From: Welwitschia mirabilis | Lineage: Eukaryota > Gnetophyta > Gnetopsida > Welwitschiales | Assembly: GCA_051453625.1 (NCBI GenBank) | Contig: JBOZIK010000001.1 | Coordinates: forward strand, 84,435,393-84,466,864 | Length of the DNA stretch: 31,472 nucleotides | Direction: 5' to 3' | The notes under the pieces: model-generated | Databases searched by the model: none | What the model saw: the letters and a program-made list of their open reading frames with translations, nothing else | Told to the model about the DNA's origin: nothing | Position numbers and translations under genes: made by a program | Shown: positions 24,118 to 31,472 of the stretch, in pieces | Layout of the letters: each line of letters begins with the position of its first letter | Position numbering within the stretch: the stretch's first letter is position 1

Positions 24118-25258
24118 AGTTCTGATCCATATTTAAGGTCTTTTCCGATGGGTTTAGCCCTATTATAGAGAAGACTCAGTTCTCTAAGGAAGGAAAATCC
24201 CTAGCTTTGGATATTGATGAAGATGCATGCTATGAGATCAAGAAGAAACTTAGATACAATCTAATTAGAAAGTTTGTTTCATCTGGGCCTCAGCTTAAGC
24301 TAGATTAGATCTGTGAATAGGTGGCTGTTAAATGGACAAGAGTGAGTAAAGTTAATGTTATTACTATGCCAGAAGAGCTGGTGTTATTCCAGTTAGATAA
24401 TGAATGAGATCAGGATGAAATAATCGCAAAAGGACCTTGGTTTTTTAGGGTTTGAGGTCTTGCTCTATCTAAATGAACATTAGGGATACAAATAAACTCG
24501 AACCTTTTTAAGAGATTACCAATTTGGATCCACATCCATAAGTTCCCATTAAAGTTTTGGGATGAAGATCTCTTAAGGAAAATGATAGCTCAGTTTGGTG
24601 AACTTATCAAACTTGACAGGATCACTATAAAATAGACAAGACTAGTGTTAGCCAAACTTTGTGTTTAGATGATCCTAGAGGATACAAAAGAGATTTAATC
24701 CATAAAATTTAGATTTAAATGGGGTATTTGTGAGTTTGATGTTACTTATGAGAACCTTTCGGTCCCCTATACGATTTGTAGAAAATTAGGGCATCTTTCT
24801 AGAAAATATGCTCCTACTAAAAAGAAATATTCATATTGTGGTAGATTAGGTCACTTAAGAGAAAAATGTAGAAAATGGTTGATTGACATTGAGGAAAGGA
24901 TAAAAGAAACATGTACTTTTTGTGAGAAAACTAGACACAAGTAGAGCATATGTTGACATAAGGAAAGGAAGGAACATACAGGAAAAAGCACCATTGTTTT
25001 TCTTAAGAAAACTAAGAATAGCAAGAAAAAGAAAATATAAGAAATGGAGTATAACCCCTTTCAAGAAGAGGACACTTAACAACTTGCAAATAGTGATAAA
25101 CCTAATAAAGTGAAAACTCAAATGAAGGAAAGTTCTAATAATAGAACCCTTCGAGAATGGAAATGACAAAGAATGTGGTTAATAGTTCCCAAGCCATCAT
25201 TGAAGATACTCTAAGGAAAGGTCAAGAGCCTAGAAAGGGGGGAAAACACCTTCAATGA
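24118..25258 (+). pseudogene. LINE ORF1 with three zinc knuckles, second copy
   Basis: A long, coherent frame interrupted by TAG/TGA codons. SKEGKSLALDIDEDACYEIK is followed by VNVITMPEELVLFQLDNE, then EIIAKGPWFF, the DUF4283 hallmark, and RLPIWIHIHKFPLKFWDEDL with MIAQFGELIKLDRIT. At 24765-24955 come three CCHC-like knuckles in a row: YTICRKLGHLSRKY, YSYCGRLGHLREKC and CTFCEKTRHK*SIC. Tyr stands where Cys belongs at both ends of the first and at the first ligand of the second; the third keeps C, C, H and C in C-X2-C-X4-H-X4-C spacing but has a stop inside. The tail is acidic/Lys-rich (EMEYNPFQEED). A TGA at 25256 overlaps the ORF2 ATG as ATGA, which may be the original ORF1-ORF2 junction. 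Confidence 0.78.
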
Positions 25259-27122
25259 ATTTTCTCACATGGAATTATAGGGGATTAGGGTTCTCCTATA
25301 AGAAAAAGACCTTAAGAAACATTATCAGTCAGTTTAATATCGATTTAGTTTGTTTACAGAAAACAAAGATAAAAATGGTATGAGAAAAGTGAGTTTAGAA
25401 TAGTAGTGGACTTACTTTACCTTTGTAGCCTAAGGCATTTCTAGAGGCCTCATGATCTCTACAAAAAAAGAGGCAGATCTAATTCACAGCAGCAAGAACC
25501 ACATTATAATATTACTAAAAAAAAAAGGCTGGACTATCTTTACAGCTCACAAAATGATCAAGATAAGGCTTCTATCTTGGAAGAAATTTAGATGTTAGTA
25601 ATAGATAAATCCAAATGGCTCATCTTCAATGATTTTAGTCAATGTCTTCATTGCTAGGAAAAATCTAGAGGTAATAACTAGAATTATAGAGGAGCCTCAA
25701 TCCTAAAAGACTTTATAGCAAGAAACTCTCTTATAGATGTTCCTATCACTCGTTACAAGTACACTTGATCTAAAAAACGAGCAAGTAAGAATCTGATTAT
25801 GTCCAAGATTGACAAAATTCTTGCAAGCAAGGATTTAGCTAAACTTCCATTTGAAGCCTGTGGTATAAATAGGATTGCATTAGATCACCGTCCTCTCAAA
25901 CTCAGAGTGGGGGTAATTTTGCCCTAGAAAACCTCATTTCACATGGAATGCTATTGGATTAATTAGACAAAAACTAAAATGCTAATATAAAAAATATGGG
26001 CCCAGTATGATGGAACTCAACCCATAAATTTTCTGTATAGAGGCCTCAACACCTTAAAAGCCCATATAAGAGATTGGAGAAGAAAATATAAAGAGAGGTT
26101 TGAGTCAAAAGTAGAGCTTGAGGAAGAAACCAAAAGAATCTAGATTACGCAATAGGAGGGAGGAGTCCAGGATAGTGTACAAAATAGAGAATATCAATAC
26201 CTTATAGAACTCTAATAAATAACACTGATGAAGAGAATTACTGGAGAGAAAACTCAAGGATAAAATGTCTAAAAGAAGATGATAAACATACCAAGTATTT
26301 CTTCCTTCAAGCCAATCAGCACAGATCAAATAATAGGATCAAAAGGCTATTCATTAGAGGTCAAATAACAGAACATTAAAAGGACATAGCTAAGGAGCTG
26401 TAGGCCTATCTCATTAGAATCAAGGAATGGCATGATACCACTCTCGTCCTTATTCCAGAAAATAAGAAAATCTTGAGAGAAAACAGCTCTATGTTAATTA
26501 AACCTCTAAGTAGAGAGGAGGTCTTAGCTGCTGCAAGGCCCATGAAGAATAATAGAGCACCCGACCCTAATGAATGGTTAGTTGAAATTTTTAAATTCCA
26601 TTTCTCCATATTAGAGGATAATCTTTAGGATGTGATGCAGGAAGTTTTCTACAATAAGTGAATTGCTAGGGAAATGAACAGAACTAGGGTGGTTCTTATC
26701 CTTGAAAAAAGGGATGCCAGCAAACCAGAATATTTTAGGCCTCTAGGTGTTTCTAATGTTCTTTATCGAATTTTTTTATCGAATTTTCATGAAAATTATG
26801 TTGGGCCATATCGCCTCCTACTTTTTAATGTAATTTTAGAGAACCAAGCTGGCTTCATTCGATCTAGGTATATTTAAGATCAAATCCTCTTTACTTATGA
26901 GATCATTCATTTTGTCAAAAAATATAAATTTCCTCTCCTTATTGCTAAGTTGGATATTGCTAAAGCTTATGATTCGGTTAGTTGGTAAGCATTAGGGTGC
27001 ATCCTTAGAAAAACTAGTTTTTTTCAAGATATTATTAATCTTTAGCTAGACATGAAGGCTTCAGCCGAATTCAATGTAGAGATTAATAATCATAGATCAA
27101 ATTTCTTTTTAGTAGGTAGAGT

Positions 27123-27218
27123 TCTAAGACAAGGGGACCCACTATCCCCATACCTTTTTCTCTTTGTGATGAATGTTTTATAGGTTTTTTTAAGAAGAAA
27201 TGGAGTTACAAGAATTAG
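27123..27218 (+). repeat. Left copy of a 96-base overlap flanking a gap
   Basis: Starts TCTAAGACAAGGGGACCC and ends ACAAGAATTAG immediately before the N run. It repeats at 27319-27414 with one difference (GTTTTATAGG here, GTTGTATAGG there). Encodes the QGDPLSPYLF motif of the LINE RT. See the gap entry. Confidence 0.97.
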
Positions 27219-27318
27219 NNNNNNNNNNNNNNNNNNNNNNNNNNNNNNNNNNNNNNNNNNNNNNNNNNNNNNNNNNNNNNNNNNNNNNNNNNNNNNNNNN
27301 NNNNNNNNNNNNNNNNNN
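27219..27318. other. False assembly gap, 100 N between overlapping contig ends
   Basis: The 96 bases before the run and the 96 bases after it are the same sequence with one mismatch. The simplest reading is two contig ends that overlap but were joined with a default 100-N spacer. Removing one copy plus the Ns (196 bases) brings the RT motif LDIAKAYD (frame 1) and YVDD (frame 2) back into a single frame, which supports this. A true tandem duplication inside the RT is possible but less likely. Confidence 0.93.
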
Positions 27319-27414
27319 TCTAAGACAAGGGGACCCACTATCCCCATACCTTTTTCTCTTTGTGATGAATGTTGTATAGGTTTTTTTAAGAAGAAATGGA
27401 GTTACAAGAATTAG
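27319..27414 (+). repeat. Right copy of a 96-base overlap flanking a gap
   Basis: Same sequence as 27123-27218 with one base difference; it begins directly after the N run and continues into the part of the RT with YVDD. Probably the other contig's end, so not a biological repeat. Confidence 0.97.
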
Positions 27415-28600
27415 AATTAGAGGTCAAACCTTTATCAACAATCACTATGTAGATGATACCATCATTATAACTAAGGTTTCATGTCAGCAAGAAAAAGCTA
27501 TCAAAAATTTTATAAACCTTTTTGTAGTGGCTACAGGTCTTCACATTAATTGGAATAATTCAAGAATCCATACTTTAGGCATAAAATGTATCAAAAAGGA
27601 AGAGATTGCCCAGATCTTAAGTGCAAAATTAGGAGACCTTTAAGATATATACCTAGAAATTCCCCTTCGAAATTAGCAAAAGACCCTCACCTGAAATTAC
27701 ATCCTTGAGTCCATTCAAAGGCAATGCAACTCCTGACAAAATAACTTTCTCTTATCCAAAGCAAAGATCATCCTCACAAAATCTTATTTAATTTCTTCCT
27801 TTCATTATATAGCTTTCATTATCCCCTCCCCGTCAAGAAATATTATCCAAAAAATAAATAGGATCTTAAAGGAGTTTATATGATTAGGATGAAAAGATCA
27901 TCACCAAATTCATCTCTGCAAATGGAAGACTATTGTCTGCCCAAAAGAATCAGAGGACTGAGGGATTCAGAAACTAGAGGATTAAATCCTTACTAGATCT
28001 CATAGGATTTTAAAAATACTGCATAAAGGAGAACAACCTTGGTGTGACTTGATCAATTACAAATACAGAAATTGAGGCATTGATCATAAGGAGTCCTACC
28101 TAAGAAAACATCTTAGTAAAGCTCAACAACAACTACTAGATTTAAATAGCTAACAGTCTTATTTAACTAAATAGATTCTATTAAAGAAATATGAGAAAGA
28201 TTAACTCATATAAGAAATATTGGAAGGGGTAAATTTCAGAAAAAATTAAAGTCTTCTAGTGGTTAAAGGACCACCATAGAATTCCACCATAGAGTTTTAA
28301 CCAGAGATCAATTGCTCAAGAGAGGATTTCAAGTGGATACAAACTATCCCATTTATCAATAAAGTCCTAAAACAACATAGCATTTATTCCAACATTGCAC
28401 TTAGAGTAAAGAATTAATCGTCATTATGAAGAAGTACTATCAGATCTACAACACCTCTGATACACAATTAATGGACGAGATCCATTTAACATTATGGTAG
28501 ATTTAGAGAATTAGAAATGATATGATTTTCAATAACAACCCCTTACATTTTCTTATAAATATTGTAAGGAGGATTAAACACTACTATTTCCTACTCAAAC

Positions 28601-29310
28601 TCATGATGGAAGCTATGCCTATCATTGAGCCTTCTGAACTAAGCCTCTTTGAAGGATGCCCTATCTTGTGGGAGAAAGTTCAAGCTGTGGGATGGGTATC
28701 CCTCCTGCACAAGCTAAGGAGAGACCAAGGTGCTGATATCACCCTCTTTTATACATGATGGAGAGGTGGGTGCACAATTTTCAGAAGAATCCCTATAGAA
28801 ATAACTGAAGATTCCCTCTTCAGGCTGTTAGAGATCCCTGTAAAAGGAGAACTTATTCCGTTTGAAAGTCAAGGACAATGTGAAGTACATCACTACTTCC
28901 TTGGTGGAGTACCTAAATTGCTAAGCAAGTACATTAGCAGAAAAGCATTATTGCCCTCATGGGAATTAGGCACAAAGCTAGCTGATTGCTATTTTATTTA
29001 GTCTTGGAATTACTCTAAATTGTCAAGTATTTATTTTGATTTTCTTAAAGCCCTTGACCTAGGGCGTCAGATAAATTTATTGTTCTTCTTTGTCTAAGCT
29101 CTTTAAAAAAAAGATTCCTCAAGGCACTCAGGTCTAGTTTTGGATCTGTGGAAAGCAGCCTAAGAAATCAGGATAAGAGAGGCCCCTATCCCTCCTTCCG
29201 ATGACGTGAACATCAAACTCTCCTAAGAAAAGTCTCCAAACAAAGATCTTCTATGGAAGGAACCCCTAATCCCATGGGGACTTTTATGCATGACAGCCCT
29301 AGTCAGGAGG
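28601..29310 (+). pseudogene. Plant gag-like transposon protein remnant
   Basis: A frame that runs on without interruption from the end of the LINE: EAMPIIEPSELSLFEGCP, then VQAVGWVSLLHKLRRDQGAD, a TGA, GGCTIFRRIPIEITEDSLFR and LLEIPVKGELIPFESQGQ, then KLLSKYISRKALLPSWELG and DLGRQINLLFFF. The 'GW..ll..l.g......Fy......i.g..i.iTe..i...l.lP..Ge' pattern recalls a family of plant retrotransposon gag-like proteins found in many copies and usually annotated as hypothetical. After a frameshift near 29130, LDLWKAA and IREAPIPPSDDVNIKLS continue to about 29270. About 230 codons survive, with few stops, so it looks younger than its neighbours. I recognise the style of protein, not a named family; the function in the element is not established. 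Confidence 0.5.
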
Positions 29311-29739
29311 GATGACTTTGCCCCCATGATCAAAGGAAACATTTTTGCCCTCAGCCCAATAGTAGACCGTTCAAGAGCCTATCCATGAGTCAGCTTAAGA
29401 GCCAGTTCAGGAGCATTAGTTTTCTAACTCCTAAAAGCTAGATAGGCATGACCAATCCTCTCTTCAGCTAATAACGAGGTTTAGCCTTGCCCAGAAATCT
29501 ACCTTAAAATCTTCCTTAGTAGAAATCTAGCCTTACCCTTAAGAGAACATTGATATAAATGTTGCTTGATGGGAAGTTATGTTGGTAATAATTCAAAGAC
29601 TGAAGAGATGCCTCTTTATTACATTAGGACTCTCTTACAGAGCCCTCCCTTAAGCCATCAATTCTAGCTATAAGAAGTATTGAGAACCTATTGTCATTGA
29701 TCAAATTAATGAGTTTTTATGGAGTTATTTATTTTATAG
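29311..29739. other. Unassigned stretch before the LTR
   Basis: Moderate base composition, short open pieces in several frames (for example SKTEEMPLYYIRTLLQ near 29600) and no identified family. Could be the tail of the gag-like remnant or the left part of the LTR. Confidence 0.4.
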
Positions 29740-30958
29740 ATATTTTTCAACACTGGGCGACTGCTATATAAATCTAGTCTACCAACATATTATATGAACA
29801 TACACTGAATAACAAACAGGCGATCATATTTAAAGAAAGGGTAATCAGACTATTAGTAGGGTAAAGCTACTTCAGGATTTAGTAACCGTGGCTTCAAGTT
29901 AGGGTGACAAAAATGCTAATCAGATAAAGACTAATTCCAACATGGACGACCATGTATATTGTGTAGGGCGATTAACTTTCAAACCTGTTGTAGACTGAGA
30001 TAAAAGCAGGCAACCTATCTTACGCTCAAGGGTGACCGAACTACATTTTGCAAAGTTCAGCCTACTAACAGTGAGGGCGATTGAAGATATAACTAAGGGC
30101 AATCGCATACTACCCATAAATGACTGTGAAGAGATTGACCGATATCTCAAGTTAGACGACTGTAATAAGGTCAACCCCATATTTATTGAAGGGCGACCGA
30201 ATATTCCAATATAGCAAACTATCAAATTTGAGTCAAGTAAGGGCGACTAAATATTTCTGTAAGGGAAACCTAATTTACAGATTATCAAATTTAAGTCAAG
30301 AAAGGGTAACTAAATAAAATGAACAATAGTGAATGAATACTAGGGCAATCGATTTTATTATAAGGTCAACCCAACGTATTATAAATATAACCATTATACT
30401 TTCACAATTCATTAGAAAAGAGTGGAATCTATTGTAATGGTCTGCTTTTTATCTCTAAACAGCTAATTTTTATGTCTACTCTAATTAAGTAACTTCCTCT
30501 TAATAGTGAAGGTTACCATTTTTTTGATATTGATACATTACATTAATTATTGTATAAGTCTTGTATGTACTGTACTTAAAAAACTATGAGTTTAGATTTC
30601 TTCTGGAAGCTTCTTTTCATACCTACATTGGTCATAGCTTGCTTTTCATTTTATTCCTATGGATCATAACTGTGCATTTATGCACTTTGCATAAATCCTT
30701 TCTTATGTGGTTATGGATCAATCCAAAATCCACTAGTGATTGTATAGGTTTATGATAAGCCTGAAAGCCAACCTTTGAGGTTAATCTATGTCAACTTGAG
30801 AAGGGTTATCTAAAAGCTAAAGGATGGTGTTTATCCACTATTAAAAACATTCTGTGATTTTTCAGTGAAGTGTTTATCTTTTATTTTCAAGTCTTCAAAG
30901 TGAACAAATATTTTTGTTATGACCTATTCATCCCCCTCTAGGGTCGATCCATATTTCA
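29740..30958 (+). mobile_element. Probable 5' LTR of a copia element, left end undefined
   Basis: The right end is set by what follows: CATCCCCCTCTAGGGTCGAT then ATATTTCA (CA at 30957-30958), and two bases later a tRNA-Met-type primer-binding site and gag. A pyrimidine-rich CCCCCTCTAG close to the end is common in plant copia LTRs. The left end is not found; no second LTR is in the window for comparison. 29740 is where a cluster of GGGCGAC-like motifs starts. A TATATAAAT sequence at 29765 and AT-rich TATA-like text near 30378 could be promoter elements. Open frames here (29920-30225 minus, 30561-30755 plus) have no family support. Confidence 0.55.
29755..30372 (+). promoter_or_regulatory. Cluster of degenerate GGGCGACCGA motifs
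   Basis: In about 620 bp at least fifteen variants of GGG(C/T)(G/A)A(C/T)(C/T) occur, all in the same orientation. Clearest are 29755, 29902, 29966, 30030, 30075, 30097, 30191, 30241, 30304 and 30343; weaker ones read GGTCAACCC, TTGACCGAT or GACGACTG. Variants differ mainly by C/T and G/A changes, as if one motif had decayed. Around 30219 and 30282 the motif sits in a longer repeat, ATCAAATTTRAGTCAAG plus motif plus TAAAT, 63 bp apart. The cluster contains much of the CpG visible in the area. LTR enhancers made of repeated boxes are known in plant copia elements (Tnt1), so an enhancer role is a reasonable guess, not shown. Confidence 0.55.
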
Positions 30959-30960
30959 AT

Positions 30961-30972
30961 TAGTATCAAAGC
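30961..30972 (+). other. Degraded primer-binding site (initiator tRNA-Met type)
   Basis: TAGTATCAAAGC corresponds to TGGTATCAGAGC, the site complementary to the 3' end of plant initiator tRNA-Met used to prime minus-strand synthesis. Ten of twelve bases match and both differences are G-to-A. It lies two bases beyond the CA at the LTR end and about 60 bp ahead of gag, as expected. Confidence 0.8.
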
Positions 30973-31029
30973 AAGGTTGAGTAACAAATCCTAACATATC
31001 TTTGCTCTAATCAACTCTAGAAATTGAGT

Positions 31030-31472
31030 TAGTCCTTAGAAGAAAATTCTGTCACAAGGTCTTCCTTTTTTTATAAAACCAAATATGGTTATTGAAAGGC
31101 AAAAATGAGGGTCTTTGTTCAATCTATTGACCTTGAAATATGGAAGTCTATCACTAATGGTTATTGTCTTCCTACTGTACAAGATCCCATAATCAAAATA
31201 ACTACTCTAAAGAGCAAAGACAAGTGAACACCTGATGAAAAGTCAGTGGCATCTTGCAATTTCAAAGGACTTAATACTATCTTTTGTGTCATAGGTCTAG
31301 AAGATTTCAAACGAATAGCAAACTGCACCACAGCTAAAGAAGCATGGGATATCTGGCAGACTTTCATGAAGAAACAAGACTAGTGAAGCAGGCTAAGCTT
31401 CAGCTGCTCATCACTCAGTTTGACGATCTTAAGATGGAAGAAGATGAAGATAGATTTTTTTTAAAACTAATA
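31030..31472 (+). pseudogene. Ty1/copia gag (UBN2-type) 5' part, frameshifted, cut by window end
   Basis: Gag forms the particle that packages element RNA. ENSVTRSSFFYKTKYGY, then TGA for the conserved Trp (31093-31095) and KAKMRVFVQSIDLEIWKSI (Met at 31105-31107), match the family's 'PP.FdGtNY.yWK.rMr.fl.s.d.e.W..i'. A second TGA replaces Trp at 31225 (family '..eWt..ek'), then DEKSVASCNFKGLNTIFCVI and KRIANCTTAKEAWDIW follow in order. A frameshift near 31363 moves the reading to HEETRLVKQAKLQLLITQFD and LKMEEDEDRFF, also typical. The C-terminal part and pol are beyond the window. Assignment is firm; the element cannot make gag from this copy. Confidence 0.87.

Larger units (their letters stand above)
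23990..28600 (+). mobile_element. L1-type LINE, second copy, near full-length but dead
   Basis: Begins about 23990, where G-rich sequence (GAGGGAGTGAGGCTTAGAAG) sets in, and continues through ORF1, endonuclease, RT and a C-terminal zinc motif to about 28600. It has the same orientation and domain plan as the first LINE, but the shared proteins are clearly diverged, so the two are separate insertions. No poly(A) tail is seen at the 3' end, where a different coding remnant takes over. Two gaps (24108-24117 and 27219-27318) fall inside it. Confidence 0.82.
25255..28600 (+). pseudogene. LINE ORF2: endonuclease, reverse transcriptase, C-terminal zinc motif
   Basis: ORF2 carries out target-primed reverse transcription. 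It starts MNFLTWNYRGLG (family WNCRGLG). Endonuclease motifs are damaged: QKTKI for QETK at 25357, NDFSQ for GDFN at 25628; LDHRPL at 25880 keeps Asp-His. The RT is recognisable from about 26400: PLSREEV...MKNNRAPDPN, then KPEYFRPLGVSNVLYRI, LENQAGFIRSRYI, LDIAKAYDSVSW (26950), LRQGDPLSPYLFLF and YVDD (27446-27457), the catalytic pair intact. After the thumb region, HRVLTRDQLLKRG and HLFQHC (28381-28398) mark the zf-RVT-type domain, whose CPxC ligands read YPIY at 28345. IRNDMIFNNN is the usual last segment. Dozens of stops occur, many TAG at Trp or Gln positions. The RT frame shifts at 27219-27318 only because of the false gap. Confidence 0.88.

Noticed and set aside
24588-24625. ATAGCTCAGTTTGGTGAAC, which resembles a tRNA A box
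   Set aside because: It encodes IAQFGELIKLD of LINE ORF1, and no B box or cloverleaf follows.
27090-27347. Minus-strand 85-codon frame across the third large gap
   Set aside because: Antisense to the RT and spans the false gap; the repeated ends are the duplicated contig overlap.
29920-30225. Overlapping frames on both strands (101 codons minus, 60 codons plus) in the LTR
   Set aside because: The motif-rich LTR happens to lack stops here. There is no recognisable domain, the plus frame is in the same region, and LTRs of this type are not expected to encode protein.
1-31472. CRISPR array, bacterial operon, phage or defence system
   Set aside because: No regularly spaced repeats with unique spacers, no ribosome-binding sites ahead of sustained ORFs and no such protein families; the content is plant retrotransposon throughout.

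Overview
This window looks like intergenic DNA from a seed plant with a large, repeat-rich nuclear genome. It is very A+T-rich by eye and has no intact host gene, no bacterial-type operon, no tRNA or rRNA, and no open frame longer than about 120 codons apart from frames created by runs of N. Everything recognisable belongs to plant retrotransposons: Ty1/copia, Ty3/gypsy with an Athila-like gag, L1-type LINEs, and a plant gag-like protein family. All of them are broken by stops and frameshifts. The plant assignment rests on these families; I cannot name the species. The age of the copies would fit a slow-turnover genome such as a gymnosperm, but that is inference.

Layout. 1-965: minus-strand copia pol fragment (integrase core to the start of the RT linker), cut by the window edge and by a 210-N gap. 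1176-1443: (CA)n and a 98-bp tandem duplication. 1444-3611: featureless. 3612-7460 and 8615-11655: two direct copies of a 3-3.9 kb unit, roughly 90-95% alike by eye. Each carries a 38-bp x2 minisatellite and a broken minus-strand coiled-coil ORF. The spacer holds AT-rich DNA, (CT)n(CA)n and a 100-N gap. 11656-14040: AT-rich DNA with a copia-like 3' scrap, a T22 tract, two TATAAATAGGAAT motifs on the minus strand and a ~90-bp x3 repeat. 14040-16010: minus-strand degraded coding DNA; its upstream part is an Athila-like gag with a damaged zinc knuckle, its downstream part is unassigned. 16010-21430: AT-rich, nothing recognised except a 54-bp tandem duplication.

21430-28600: two LINEs of the same general type lie head to tail on the plus strand. 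The first (about 21430-23990) has ORF1 and only the endonuclease half of ORF2. The second (about 23990-28600) has a three-knuckle ORF1, then endonuclease, reverse transcriptase (YVDD kept) and a C-terminal zinc motif. A 100-N gap inside its RT is an assembly artefact, because the same 96 bases flank it on both sides. 28600-29310: a gag-like protein remnant that runs on from the LINE without a frame break. About 29740-31472: the 5' end of another copia element (LTR end, tRNA-Met primer-binding site, gag of the UBN2 type). Its LTR contains a dense cluster of degenerate GGGCGACCGA motifs, the least explained structure in the window.

Common theme. The elements decay mostly by C-to-T/G-to-A transitions: Trp or Gln codons have become stops, and zinc-ligand Cys codons have become Tyr. 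This is the expected mark of long-term cytosine methylation. No element here should be able to move by itself. I found no convincing new multi-gene system; the best leads are the LTR motif cluster and the unassigned coding remnants.
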